Source: an uncultured Actinomycetes bacterium (GTDB taxonomy: Bacteria; Actinomycetota; Acidimicrobiia; Acidimicrobiales; RAAP-2). Taken from it: 64,000 nt of DNA. Under the pieces are notes generated by a model that was not told the DNA's origin, did no database searches, and saw only the letters and a program-made list of their open reading frames with translations. The stretch is from assembly GCA_903871335.1 (NCBI GenBank), contig CAIQGE010000035.1:17739-81738 (forward strand), given 5' to 3'. Below, piece by piece: positions 40,402 to 49,616 of the stretch (positions are counted from its first letter, which is position 1; each line of letters starts with the position of its first letter). The translations under genes and the position numbers were made by a program.

Positions 40402-41937
40402 TCATACGCCGGTGAGGATCTCGGCCCAGATCGCCATGCCTGCGTCCTCGGGCTCATATTGCCACGTGCGAGTTGCTTGATAAATCGAGTTTTCCTGCGC
40501 CACCGCGGTACTCGCCACGCTGGCATTGCCGTTTATCGCATTGAACACTCCCACCCAATACAGGGGTGAGGGATAGGCGCCGCTCGGAGTTGGAAAGTTC
40601 CAGTACGCCGACGCGGTCGTCGCGTTCGGCCCAAAAGTGGCGTCGAACGTCGAGGTGACGGACGCCGCGTTCGTCGCTGACGCGATCCCCCACATCGCGG
40701 CCCACGCGTTCTGCTGCGGATCGCTGTAAATCTGATTCGTTGATCCCGACGGATTCGTCCAGTTGGTCTGCTGCACATAGCCACTCGGAAAGACCGCCCA
40801 CCCGTATCCCGCTCCACCCGTCGACGCGGTAGCGCTCCAGAGATTGTTCACGGCCGTTGACATGGCACTCGCCATGGCCGACGCCTGGCTCCCAATGGCG
40901 GATTCGGCAGTCCGCTGAGACGATGATGACGTTGACGAAGCCAGGACGCTCTCGAGATTCGCCGCGGCGCGCAGACCGGCGTAGGTCTCGGAAAGATCCT
41001 CAAGATATTTCGCTTGGTACCAGGGCTGAGCCCACGTCAAACCATCAGTGTCCAAAGTCGAGTGAATGGCGATGACGGCCTCGTTGATGACGTCGGTCCC
41101 GCACGTTGTCGTACGACAGCTGGGAACCAAAGTGTTCAACGAAGCCAACATGTTCACCGCACGGGTGCGATTGGTCGCACCGGCTCCGGGGGCGCTCAAC
41201 TCATTGTTGTACGCCGCTTGGAGAGCCACGAGAAACATTCCCGCGGTCGCGTCGGTGGAATCCATGAAGGGGTGCGTCACGGACGAATTGGGATAACTCT
41301 CGACGACCGGGGCGTAGTTCAGTCCGGCGACTCCCGTACAGGAACGTGCGTCGTTGGCACCGTACGGGTAGGCCGTCACGCCCGCTGCGATATTGGCGCA
41401 GTACGCCGGGGTGTAGAAACACGACACGTTCGACGTGGGCGACTCGATGTTTGCCACGTCCTGGGTCGAGCACGTCTTCAGTTGGCCGCTCGTCAGTGGC
41501 GCATTCGCCGCCATCTGAGCCTTGTCCCAGGCGAGCCAATTCCACGCCGCGGTGTCGTACGCAGTCGTCTCCGTGGCCCCGAAGGCGTCCGATAGTCCCA
41601 TCGACGCGTACGCCGCGGCGTAGGGCTGAATGAGTAGGCCCGTCGTGGTGGTGGGTGGGGCCATTCCAATCCAACCCGACGCGTCTTGGTTCTTCAGAAT
41701 CCAATCGGCGTCCGACGTCACATTGGTGACGCACGTACTCGAACACAGCGAGCCCTCACTGACGATGTACATCAAGGGTGACACCACCGTCGAGTTGGTG
41801 CCGTGACCAGCTCCGTTCGCGATGGGCGAGGCAACACTGGCGTCCGCGACGACCGGAATGGTGAGTGATGCGCCCGCGATAACACCAGCGGTCACGACCA
41901 GACGAACCGACCACCGAACTTGAGTGGAAACGCGCAT
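40402..41937 (-). CDS. Large secreted protein of unknown function, probable alpha/alpha barrel
   Basis: ATG 41937 is preceded by AGGAGG and gives 511 residues; an ATG six codons earlier lies before that site. The signal peptide covers residues 1 to about 34 (VRLVVTAGVIAGASLTIPVVADA). The mature part has eight or more cysteines, frequent Ala/Ser/Thr, and repeating helices with aromatic clusters such as DWILKNQDASGWIGM, DTAAWNWLAWDKAQM and DPQQNAWAAMWGIASA. This pattern fits an (alpha/alpha)6-type toroid as in many glycosidases, but I recognise no family. It is monocistronic and faces the AT-rich region. Confidence 0.65.
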   Translation of the reverse strand: MRVSTQVRWSVRLVVTAGVIAGASLTIPVVADASVASPIANGAGHGTNSTVVSPLMYIVSEGSLCSSTCVTNVTSDADWILKNQDASGWIGMAPPTTTTGLLIQPYAAAYASMGLSDAFGATETTAYDTAAWNWLAWDKAQMAANAPLTSGQLKTCSTQDVANIESPTSNVSCFYTPAYCANIAAGVTAYPYGANDARSCTGVAGLNYAPVVESYPNSSVTHPFMDSTDATAGMFLVALQAAYNNELSAPGAGATNRTRAVNMLASLNTLVPSCRTTTCGTDVINEAVIAIHSTLDTDGLTWAQPWYQAKYLEDLSETYAGLRAAANLESVLASSTSSSSQRTAESAIGSQASAMASAMSTAVNNLWSATASTGGAGYGWAVFPSGYVQQTNWTNPSGSTNQIYSDPQQNAWAAMWGIASATNAASVTSTFDATFGPNATTASAYWNFPTPSGAYPSPLYWVGVFNAINGNASVASTAVAQENSIYQATRTWQYEPEDAGMAIWAEILTGV

Positions 41938-41992
41938 GTCGTCCTCCTGGATCACTTCATCTGGGGAAGTTCTCTAATCGGAGTGTAGGAAC

Positions 41993-42048
41993 TCTCTTAA
42001 TTAAGTGCAATAGATTTCTTACAGAAAGAATTTCATTCACTTAAGAGA
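41993..42048. repeat. Nested inverted repeats in the AT-rich region
   Basis: TCTCTTAA (41993-42000) pairs with TTAAGAGA (42041-42048), and alternatively TTAAGTG (42001-42007) with CACTTAA (42038-42044); a small inner TTTCT/AGAAA stem lies between. The two outer pairings exclude each other. It could be an operator or a switching RNA element for the secreted-protein gene. Confidence 0.55.
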
Positions 42049-42329
42049 ATTTTTCTATTCGTGGTGAAGATAACTCGAAGTTTCGAAAATCCTTGTAAAA
42101 CAGGCACTAATCAATATTGTTTGTGTGTCAACAATTGAAGATGAAGAAGTTTTATTAGGCACGCTCAGTTGTTATCGATTTCAATTAGAGAAAATTTCTA
42201 TGTGACTATTTACCCTACTTATCGTGATCAAAAGTCAATGATCTTGCCGCGAAGCGGCCACAGTCATTGGCCCGTACCCGCTCGACAAGGGCCCGGAAAC
42301 ATTTCCCAAGGGAACACGCCATCCCCCAG

Positions 42330-42335
42330 TACGAT
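42330..42335 (+). promoter_or_regulatory. -10 box of a possible leaderless promoter for the GT-C-like gene
   Basis: TACGAT lies exactly 7 bases before GTG 42343, with no ribosome binding site. Confidence 0.4.
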
Positions 42336-42342
42336 CGACGAT

Positions 42343-43749
42343 GTGACATGGTTGTCGACATCCCGTCACTCCTCGGCGTCGCACGCCGCACTGATTGCCC
42401 TACTTCTGGGTATTGCCTTCACTCAGGGGGCCATCCTTAATTCCGACATGGCGCACGAACTGTCCCTCGCGACGCAAATCCTGCACGGCAACACTGCGGG
42501 CGCCTGGCACCATTCCCACTTTCCCCTCTTGCCCTCGGTCGTGCTTCTACCGGCGGCCCTCATCGGTGAGATCCTCGGGCGAGGACTAGGCACCCTGGCC
42601 GCGGCGCTCGAATTCGTGGTTCTGGGGAGTGCCATGGTCTGGATGGGCGTCACGTGGGGGGCGCTTCTCACGCCCGGACGCACGGGTGCTTGGCGAGCTC
42701 GCTTGATCTTCGTCGCCTTCGTGGCGACCCCGCTATGGGTCTACGTCCTCAAAGTCCCTATGGACGTCGTCATCGGCACCGCACTCTGCCTGCTCGCCGT
42801 GCTCGCTATTGAACGTAATCAGGTCGCACTCGGGGGTGCGGCCCTCGGACTGGTCCTTCTGTCGCGCGACCAATTGATCCCCGTGGCACTCGTGGGCGTC
42901 GGGGTGATGGCGGTCCGATATCTCTGGTTACGACAGTGGCGATCATCCGTTGTGGTGATCGGACCCGCACTCACCGCTCTTGGCGCGATGGCGTTGATCA
43001 ACAACGCGCGGTTCGGTTCACCCACCAACTTTGGACCGGGATACCAATCGTCCTTCGGTGTCAACATCAAGGTTCTGGCCGAACTCCTGTTTTCTTTTCG
43101 CAGCGGGCTTGTGTTCTTCATGCCTCTCGCAATTTTCGGAGCGTTCTTCCTGTGGCGAAATCTGCATCCCGCACACCGTCCGACAGTGTCGGTGATTTTG
43201 GCGGGAGCGCTGTCGATCACGATCTTTCTGACCGCTTTCTTGATTCATCCCAACCAGAACCCCGATCTATTACAGCAATGGATTGGTTGGGGCGGAGGTT
43301 GCCGCTTCCTCATTCCCGCTATCCCCCTCGTCCTCTTCGCTATGCCGCCGCTTCGAGGTCGCGTCGTGACTTCATTGGCCTCACTCGCTGTGGCGGTGGG
43401 CACATTCTTCTCCGGATCCATGCTCTTTGTCGCCTACGACGCGCAGGAACGAATTGCTCCCGTCGCCGGCAATCACCCACCGAGCCCCTTTCGACAATGG
43501 GAACTCGTGCCCACGATTTTCCACAATACGTGGGAACTCGTGGCACACGGCGTTGTGAACTTTCACTCTTCCGCCTACTACTTGCCGCTGTGGCAAATAG
43601 AAGTCGCGCGCCTCCATGGTCGAGTCACGTTGTTAGCGACGGTGCCGGCAACACTGCTTCTGTTAGGCCTCGCGGGTTACTTGATTCGCCCATTACGTGA
43701 AGCTCCCGCCGTGCCCGCCATCGTGGTCACCACCGACGTTGCCCCGTAG
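42343..43749 (+). CDS. Polytopic membrane protein, possible GT-C glycosyltransferase
   Basis: GTG 42343 gives 468 residues and about 11 membrane segments; the frame is open further upstream in AT-rich sequence without coding character. The first loop has NSDMAHELSLATQILHGN, and the centre has NNARFGSPTNFGPGYQSSFG, a loop seen in GT-C type membrane transferases, followed by WIGWGGGCRFLIPAIPLVLF. It is not a close relative of the two paralogues on the other strand. Its neighbour across the AT-rich region is the secreted protein. Confidence 0.55.
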   Translation: MTWLSTSRHSSASHAALIALLLGIAFTQGAILNSDMAHELSLATQILHGNTAGAWHHSHFPLLPSVVLLPAALIGEILGRGLGTLAAALEFVVLGSAMVWMGVTWGALLTPGRTGAWRARLIFVAFVATPLWVYVLKVPMDVVIGTALCLLAVLAIERNQVALGGAALGLVLLSRDQLIPVALVGVGVMAVRYLWLRQWRSSVVVIGPALTALGAMALINNARFGSPTNFGPGYQSSFGVNIKVLAELLFSFRSGLVFFMPLAIFGAFFLWRNLHPAHRPTVSVILAGALSITIFLTAFLIHPNQNPDLLQQWIGWGGGCRFLIPAIPLVLFAMPPLRGRVVTSLASLAVAVGTFFSGSMLFVAYDAQERIAPVAGNHPPSPFRQWELVPTIFHNTWELVAHGVVNFHSSAYYLPLWQIEVARLHGRVTLLATVPATLLLLGLAGYLIRPLREAPAVPAIVVTTDVAP

Positions 43750-43764
43750 CCTCGTCGGACTGAC

Positions 43765-45468
43765 TCAATAGAGACCGACGATATTGCCGTCGTCATCGAG
43801 ATCGATGTTCTCCGCCGCCGGATGCAAACTGAGTCCCGGCATCGTTCGCATGTCCCCGCAGATCGCGTAAATGAATCCCGCGCCCGCGGACGCCCGAACC
43901 TCGCGTACCGGAAGCCGCCATCCCGTGGGCGCACCCTTCAATTGTGGATTCGATGAAATGGACAAGTGCGTTTTGGCGATGCACACCGAAAAGTGACCGA
44001 ATCCGACCTTTTCGAAGAGATCCAATCGTTTCGCCGCTTGCGGTGAGTAGTCCACGCCCTCGGCACCGTACACACGTTGCGCAATTGTCTCGATCTTCTC
44101 GCGTAGGGAGGCGTTGCTGTCGTAGAGCATGCGGAATGAACTTGGTTCCTTCGTCGCTGCAATGACCTCGCGGGCGAGATCCACGGCGCCTGCTCCGCCT
44201 TCAGCAAAGTGGCGAGTGACCGCGCAACGAACACCCAGTGAGGACGCGATCGAAAAGATCGCTTCGTATTCGGACGCATGGTCCTCCGGAAACGCGTTAA
44301 TGGCGACGACCGGCGTCACGCCGTGCAGTTGCACGTTTTCGATTTGCTTGCGTAGGTTCTCGCCACCTTGCAGTACTTCTTCAGGGTTTTCGGCCAAGAG
44401 TGCGGGAGGGAGCGGACGTCCCGCCACGATGCGGTGCGCTCCGGAGTGTGCCTTGAGGGCCCGAACGGTCACAACGATCACCGCGGCGTCCGGGGTCAGT
44501 CCGGACACCCTCGACTTGATATTGAAGAATCGTTCGGCACCCATATCGGCACCGAAGCCCGCCTCGGTGACGAGGTAATCGGCTGTGTGAATACCGAGTT
44601 GATCAGCGACCACTGAAGAATTCCCGTGGGCAATATTCCCGAACGGGCCCGCGTGCACCAACACGGGTGTGTTCTCAAGTGTTTGCAAGAGATTGGGCTT
44701 GAGCGCATCACGCATGATGACGGCCATCGCACCACCTGCCCGCAATTGTTCTGCCGTCACGGGTTCACCCGCTTTCGTGAAGCCAACAACAATGCGGCCG
44801 AGACGACTGCGCATGTCGCGCAGGGAGGTCGACAGGGCGAGTATCGCCATCACCTCCGACGCCGCCGTGATGTCGAATCCACTTTGCCGCGGCACGCCGT
44901 CTTCACCGGAACCCAGGCCCACGACAATATTGCGCAGAGCGCGGTCGTTGACGTCCAAACACCGGCGCCACGTGATCGCGTCGGTGGCGAGACCTAATTC
45001 GTTCCCGTGGTAAATGTGGTTATCTACCATCGCAGCCAGTTGATTATGGGCGGCCGTGACGGCGTGCATGTCACCCGTTAGGTGCAAGTTGAGTGCCTCG
45101 AAGGGTGCCGCTTGGCTGTAGCCACCGCCCGCCGCGCCGCCCTTGATGCCAAACGTAGGGCCCATCGACGACTGGCGTATCGCGGCCGTCGCGGTGGCGC
45201 CCACGTGATGAAGGCCTTGGGCCAAGCCCAACACCGTGGTCGTCTTTCCTTCGCCCAATGGAGTCGGCGTTACCGCTGTCACGACGATGTACTTGCCCCG
45301 TGGCCGTTCGGCCAGGGCCTCAATGGCGTCCAGTCGAACCTTGGTGACGTACCGTCCGTAGGGTTCTAGATATTCATCGCTGATGCCCATTGCGGCCGCA
45401 ATATCAGCAATTGGTCGAAGCGTCGCTGCGCGAGCAATAGTGAGTGCCGAATCCATCTGTGGTGTCAT
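43765..45468 (-). CDS. fhs: Formate-tetrahydrofolate ligase
   Basis: A 567-residue enzyme that makes 10-formyl-THF from formate, THF and ATP. TAVTPTPLGEGKTTTVLGLAQ is the P-loop with the conserved PTPxGEGK, and IRQSSMGPTFGIKGGAAGGGYSQ and TGDMHAVTAAHNQLAAMVDNH are family signatures. GGAGG precedes the ATG. The gene is monocistronic and divergent from the ABM gene; no folD is adjacent. Confidence 0.96.
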   Translation of the reverse strand: MTPQMDSALTIARAATLRPIADIAAAMGISDEYLEPYGRYVTKVRLDAIEALAERPRGKYIVVTAVTPTPLGEGKTTTVLGLAQGLHHVGATATAAIRQSSMGPTFGIKGGAAGGGYSQAAPFEALNLHLTGDMHAVTAAHNQLAAMVDNHIYHGNELGLATDAITWRRCLDVNDRALRNIVVGLGSGEDGVPRQSGFDITAASEVMAILALSTSLRDMRSRLGRIVVGFTKAGEPVTAEQLRAGGAMAVIMRDALKPNLLQTLENTPVLVHAGPFGNIAHGNSSVVADQLGIHTADYLVTEAGFGADMGAERFFNIKSRVSGLTPDAAVIVVTVRALKAHSGAHRIVAGRPLPPALLAENPEEVLQGGENLRKQIENVQLHGVTPVVAINAFPEDHASEYEAIFSIASSLGVRCAVTRHFAEGGAGAVDLAREVIAATKEPSSFRMLYDSNASLREKIETIAQRVYGAEGVDYSPQAAKRLDLFEKVGFGHFSVCIAKTHLSISSNPQLKGAPTGWRLPVREVRASAGAGFIYAICGDMRTMPGLSLHPAAENIDLDDDGNIVGLY

Positions 45469-45588
45469 GTCGTGCCTCCGCTACGCATCGCTGGCGACCT
45501 ATTCGATTCAACCACAGTGGCGCGTTTCTTCGTCTCTCTCGGCGTCGAGGCCTTCCGGTAGCAGCGAGGATGAATTCAAGTTCTCGGC

Positions 45589-45594
45589 TACTTT
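45589..45594 (+). promoter_or_regulatory. -10 box of a leaderless promoter for the ABM gene
   Basis: TACTTT lies 6 bases before ATG 45601, with no ribosome binding site. Confidence 0.45.
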
Positions 45595-45600
45595 GAACCA

Positions 45601-45912
45601 ATGCCGATCGTCACGATATTTCGCAGTCGACTTCGCGCCGGCGTCGAGGAGGAATACGGTCCCGTCGCCCTCGCGATGAGTGACCTTGTTCAGCAGATGG
45701 ACGGATTTGTTTCGCACAGCTTCTACGCCTCGCCCGACGGCGAGAGGGTCACCATCGTGACGTTCGCGGATGAAGAATCTCAACGAGCGTGGGCCTCCCA
45801 CCCACTTCATCAGGCGGCGCAACGGCGGGGACGAAGCGAGTTCTACGCATCATTCGAACTCACGGTTTGTGAACAGATGCGACATTCGTCGTACGAGGCG
45901 AGCAAGCTGTAG
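45601..45912 (+). CDS. ABM (antibiotic biosynthesis monooxygenase) domain protein
   Basis: A 103-residue single-domain ferredoxin-fold protein. MPIVTIFRSRLRAGVEEEYG, MDGFVSHSFYASPDGERVTIVTFADEES and WASHPLHQAAQRRGRSEFY follow the ABM pattern, including the conserved His. Such proteins are cofactor-free monooxygenases, heme degraders or small-molecule binders. The role is unknown. Confidence 0.8.
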   Translation: MPIVTIFRSRLRAGVEEEYGPVALAMSDLVQQMDGFVSHSFYASPDGERVTIVTFADEESQRAWASHPLHQAAQRRGRSEFYASFELTVCEQMRHSSYEASKL

Positions 45913-45945
45913 GCGTAGGGGCAGATCTTTGGATTGCCGAAAAAG

Positions 45946-46017
45946 TGCCCCCGGCAGGATTCGAACCTGCGCTCACGGTTTAGGAAACCGATGCTCTATC
46001 CCCTGAGCTACGAGGGC
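45946..46017 (-). tRNA. tRNA-Arg (anticodon CCT)
   Basis: On the minus strand the acceptor arms GCCCTCG and CGGGGGC, D-arm GCTC/GAGC, anticodon loop TTCCTAA and T-arm GCAGG-TTCGAAT-CCTGC are all in place, with discriminator A. CCA is not encoded. TTTTT follows closely and can end transcription. The anticodon CCT reads AGG, a rare codon in such genomes. Confidence 0.95.
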
Positions 46018-46259
46018 GGACTGGACTTCTTCGAAGCCTTGCGTGCCATTCGAGTTCTTCGAGGCACGACATCGCTCGCGCGACCATGCTAATTCGGAAG
46101 TTTGCACCAATTCCTGAATGAGATCCTCGAGAGAATCCACAATTTCCAGGTAGCGCTGGGATCTTGGCGCCTTCAAAGAATAATCAAGTCGAGGCGCCAC
46201 GATGATTCCTCCAGTGGCTATTCGCATCCAACTGCCCTGGCGAGTCACTAGGAATCTTG
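46018..46259. other. Intergenic region upstream of tRNA-Arg
   Basis: I find no supported gene here. A 91-codon minus-strand frame runs through it but also through the tRNA and has no recognisable family. The tRNA promoter should lie in the part next to 46018. Confidence 0.5.
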
Positions 46260-46817
46260 CTAGTTAGACGATGTTGATGTCGGCGTGCGATCAAGCCAGA
46301 ACTGCCGAATCACCAGCGTCGAGCGAGTAACGGCTTCGACGACTCCCAGACAGACCAGCGCGGTCAGAAGTAAGGAAGCCGTCGTACTCCCCGCCCGTTC
46401 CACCGTCGCTTCGACAGAGCGAAGAATGATCAGCACGAAGACCAATCCGTATTCAATCGGACTGCGACGGAGCACAATGTTCGTCGACTCCGGAAGAGTG
46501 CGTACGTACATCACCCGAGCGCGGGCCACACCGATTCCTATGCCGATGACCGCACCGACGAACCCCGCGAAAACATGACTTCCGCCGTGGGACAAAAGAC
46601 GCCAGGCGACGTCGCCGATGACGATGATGCTCACGACGGGATCGAGCAAAGTAATTGCGACTGGTCGAACTCGCTCACCGCGTTGCACGGTGCCGGGCGT
46701 GGAAAGCTTCCGACCACGTCGCACGAGCACCACTATGACGATGAGGACCGCCAACATCGCCAGCGAGACCACCGGATTCTGCTGTTGCGCAAGTGCGTCG
46801 AGACCGGCAGCGATCAT
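46260..46817 (-). CDS. Four-helix membrane protein, weakly DUF1453/CcdC-like
   Basis: A 185-residue protein with helices near residues 18-34, 52-68, 82-98 and 128-165. GFVGAVIGIGIGVARARVMYV with an Arg-rich turn and a following basic loop is reminiscent of DUF1453 (CcdC-like) membrane proteins, but the match is weak. It lies 48 bases after the propeller-like gene on the same strand. Confidence 0.55.
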   Translation of the reverse strand: MIAAGLDALAQQQNPVVSLAMLAVLIVIVVLVRRGRKLSTPGTVQRGERVRPVAITLLDPVVSIIVIGDVAWRLLSHGGSHVFAGFVGAVIGIGIGVARARVMYVRTLPESTNIVLRRSPIEYGLVFVLIILRSVEATVERAGSTTASLLLTALVCLGVVEAVTRSTLVIRQFWLDRTPTSTSSN

Positions 46818-46865
46818 GTGCGAATCTCCCCCAACTCACTCATCCACATTGCCGGTGCTCACGCG

Positions 46866-48122
46866 TTACGAAAAGGCCACGCGAGTGATGGCGAGAAATG
46901 AACAGATGTACACGTCGTTGTTGAAGCCCAACGTTCCAAAGAGGACCGACTGAATCGGCGAACCGGTCGTGACCCGAACAACTTCGTCTCCCGTCGTCAC
47001 ATCAAGGAAGACGAGATCTTCGTTTCGCCCAAGTTCCTGAAAGTCACCCAACACGACAATGCCTTGCTCCGCGAGAACCAGCGGGTGCGATCCGTGACCG
47101 AGTGACCTCGTCCACAACACAAGCGGTTTCTCGTCTCCGAATGACCATCCGGTTACTACCGCGTTGGCTGAGTCGTATCCCACGGCGATATTGCGCTTCG
47201 TGTCGATGGCCGGTGGGTTCGCGACGAGACCCCCCGTCGAGCTCGTCACGTCATAGCGTCGGACCTCGCCACTTTCACTATTGATCCGCACGAGACACTC
47301 GGGAACTGTGGCGACCCCTAAATCGCGTAGAGCGCCATTGAATTTCTCGCTGCCTTCGCCGTTGTTGAGGAACCAGATATCGCGTGACGTCACGACCGGG
47401 TCCCAGCCGTAACCTTCGCCTTCACGCCGATACGGAATCACAAAATTGTCGTCACGCTCAGCGTGCTGATGTGCTGCGTCCCAATGGACTCGCCACAGAT
47501 TGTCAACACCGACGATGTAGACGTCGTCGTCGGTGGCGCTCAAGCGAGCTATCGACGCTTCGGGGAGCACGACAGTCGCCAAAATGGACAGGTCCTCGGG
47601 GGACAGAAATAACAACTCGGTATCATTGGGACGTTCATCTGGGTCGTGGCCCGGTAACACGCCACCGAAATTCTTGGTGACCAGCGTGCCGTCACCGAGC
47701 AGGACGAACGAGTTATAGGGCACGTTGCGAGGTAGTTCACGCGAGGCTTGCACCTCCAAGCCCGCCGACAACTTGTGAACGTACCTACCGAAGACAACGT
47801 AGAGAGATCCGTTTACGTGGGCCGCGAGTCCGCCGGGCCAGGTGGGACCCGCGGGTAAGTCCTCCGAGCGACGAATGACCTCCAGAGTCTCCGGGTGAAT
47901 CTGCTCGACCCAGCTGACGGCCGTGTCGCCTCCGGTGTGACACAGCAAGTAGACCTCTCCGGGCTCACGAAGAATGACCATCGTCCCGACCATGAGTTCC
48001 CGACTCGTCAAGGACGGCTCGCCGCGAACAAGAGGCTCAGGGCCTCGTCGCACCGTCTGTGCGCGGCGGGGCCCGCCATCTTCAGCGGGCCAGGGGCTTG
48101 GCCAGTAGGGATCATTGGTCAT
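46866..48122 (-). CDS. Predicted beta-propeller-like protein of unknown function
   Basis: A 418-residue protein without signal peptide. The sequence is rich in short beta strands with repeated elements such as GEVYLLCHTGG, GSLYVVFGRYVHKL, DDVYIVGVDNLWRVHWD, RDIWFLNNGEG and NDVYICSFLAITRVAFS, each with a hydrophobic-aromatic core. This spacing suggests a six- or seven-bladed propeller. I recognise no catalytic motif. The first 40 residues are Pro/Arg-rich. Confidence 0.6.
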   Translation of the reverse strand: MTNDPYWPSPWPAEDGGPRRAQTVRRGPEPLVRGEPSLTSRELMVGTMVILREPGEVYLLCHTGGDTAVSWVEQIHPETLEVIRRSEDLPAGPTWPGGLAAHVNGSLYVVFGRYVHKLSAGLEVQASRELPRNVPYNSFVLLGDGTLVTKNFGGVLPGHDPDERPNDTELLFLSPEDLSILATVVLPEASIARLSATDDDVYIVGVDNLWRVHWDAAHQHAERDDNFVIPYRREGEGYGWDPVVTSRDIWFLNNGEGSEKFNGALRDLGVATVPECLVRINSESGEVRRYDVTSSTGGLVANPPAIDTKRNIAVGYDSANAVVTGWSFGDEKPLVLWTRSLGHGSHPLVLAEQGIVVLGDFQELGRNEDLVFLDVTTGDEVVRVTTGSPIQSVLFGTLGFNNDVYICSFLAITRVAFS

Positions 48123-48236
48123 GGAACGTGACCCTATCCCCCCGCGTCATCCTTACGGAATCCTTACGGCGATTTACGATTTCTCGTGACAACGTAGGAC
48201 AGGCTGGAGGTAGCGCGAACAGACAGGACTCCCGTT

Positions 48237-49616
48237 GTGAATGCCGTTACTCGAGGTGTGAAGAACACGTTCCGGAATTCGATTCGAACCGTTGGGATCA
48301 TCGCGATCCTGACGGTCGCCATCGCCCTCTCGATTTCCATGCTCGTGGCGCGGGACGCGGTGAACACCAAGATCAGCTCCGTTCGTGCCACCACGGGCAA
48401 CACGATCTCGGTCTCGCCAGCCGGCTTCTTTGGCTTTTCTGGTGGCGGCACCGCGCTCACAACGGCCGAAATCGACAAGATCTCCTCCATCGCTCACGTC
48501 ACGTCCGTGCGCAGTGCCTTTACTCAGCGCCTTACGTCAACTGACACGTCGTTGACCGCTCCAACTCCGAGTGGAACTCTCGGTAACCAGTTCGGCGGAG
48601 GATTTGGCGGCGGCGGAGGCGGAGGCGGATTTGGCGGCGGCGGCACCTTTACCCCTCCCGTACGCGTCGTGGGTACAAATTCCCCGGGCACCGCCCTCGT
48701 CGGTGGTGCGAACGGTGGTGGCACGGAAAAGTTGACCGCGGGAACGGCCTTCGCCGCGAACTCCTCTGCCGACGTCGCCGTGATCGGCACCAATCTGGCA
48801 TCGACGAATTCGCTGCAAGTCGGTAGCTCCTTTACGGCGTGGGGCAAAACCATCACCGTCGTCGGCATCTACAGCGCACAGTCCACCTTCGCCGATAGCG
48901 AAGTCTTGATGCCCCTAGCGACGGTGCAAACCTTGTCCGGCAATCCCCACAGCGTCGACAGCGCCACTGTCTACGTGGACTCGGTCGACAACGTGTCGGC
49001 TGTCCAAACGCAGATCAAGGCGCAACTTGGCACCGCCGCCGACGTCACCAACGTGCAACAACAGGCAGAAGAACAGTTGGCGCCGCTCAATTCAGTGAAG
49101 ACAATCACGACCTACACATTGATCGGCACCGTCATTGGCGCGGGCATCATCCTGCTCCTCTCGATGCTCATGATTGTCCGCGAGCGACGCCGCGAGATCG
49201 GCGTCCTGAAAGCTCTCGGTGCCCCCAACGCCAGCGTCATTAGGCAGTTCATTGCTGAAGCCACGACCTTTACTGTCCTCGGTTCACTGTTCGGCTTTAT
49301 CGCCGGCATCCTCTTGGCGAACCCCATCACCACGACGCTGGTGAATAACTCGTCAAACGCCGCGACTACGGGCGGAGGCCGATTTGGTTTTGGCGGCGGG
49401 AGCTTCGGAGGCGGCGGTGGAGGCGGCGGCGGCGGTTTCCACTTCGGGGGATTTCGCTCATTTGGTAACGCCCTCACCAGCGTTCACACTTCCGTCGGTT
49501 GGTCAACGCTGGCCTTCGCGTTCGTCATCGCCCTCCTGGTAGCCGTCATTGGTTCGTCCGTCGCGGTCGCCACCATCGCTCGAGTTCGTCCCGCCGAAGT
49601 CTTAAGGAGTGAATAG
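48237..49616 (+). CDS. MacB-type ABC transporter permease with glycine-rich loops
   Basis: A 459-residue protein from GTG 48237. It has the MacB layout: N-terminal helix (GIIAILTVAIALSISMLV), a large outer domain, then three helices (TYTLIGTVIGAGIILLLSMLM, FTVLGSLFGFIAGILL, TLAFAFVIALLVAVIG) with the coupling segment RERRREIGVLKALGA. Unusual are two glycine tracts: GGGFGGGGGGGGFGGGG at about 120-137 in the outer domain and a longer Gly/Phe tract near 378-402 just before the last helix. The ATPase gene overlaps by one base. Probably an exporter or lipoprotein-type mechanotransducer. Confidence 0.82.
   Translation: MNAVTRGVKNTFRNSIRTVGIIAILTVAIALSISMLVARDAVNTKISSVRATTGNTISVSPAGFFGFSGGGTALTTAEIDKISSIAHVTSVRSAFTQRLTSTDTSLTAPTPSGTLGNQFGGGFGGGGGGGGFGGGGTFTPPVRVVGTNSPGTALVGGANGGGTEKLTAGTAFAANSSADVAVIGTNLASTNSLQVGSSFTAWGKTITVVGIYSAQSTFADSEVLMPLATVQTLSGNPHSVDSATVYVDSVDNVSAVQTQIKAQLGTAADVTNVQQQAEEQLAPLNSVKTITTYTLIGTVIGAGIILLLSMLMIVRERRREIGVLKALGAPNASVIRQFIAEATTFTVLGSLFGFIAGILLANPITTTLVNNSSNAATTGGGRFGFGGGSFGGGGGGGGGGFHFGGFRSFGNALTSVHTSVGWSTLAFAFVIALLVAVIGSSVAVATIARVRPAEVLRSE

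Larger units (their letters stand above)
41938..42342. other. AT-rich divergent intergenic region
   Basis: This 405-base stretch is the longest non-coding segment in the window. From about 41990 to 42240 it is strikingly AT-rich compared with the rest. It holds the ribosome binding site of the secreted-protein gene, an inverted repeat and probably both divergent promoters. I see no RNA gene and no convincing small gene in it. Confidence 0.7.

Noticed and set aside
42169..42342. N-terminal extension of the GT-C-like protein to TTG 42169
   Set aside because: The sequence is AT-rich and without coding character; GTG 42343 has a well-spaced -10 box and starts just before the first helix.
45469..45600. 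Possible tetrahydrofolate riboswitch upstream of fhs
   Set aside because: No matching conserved segments are seen; the gap holds only the two divergent start regions.
45973..46248. A 91-codon frame overlapping tRNA-Arg
   Set aside because: Its end lies inside the tRNA, and no family or ribosome binding site supports it.
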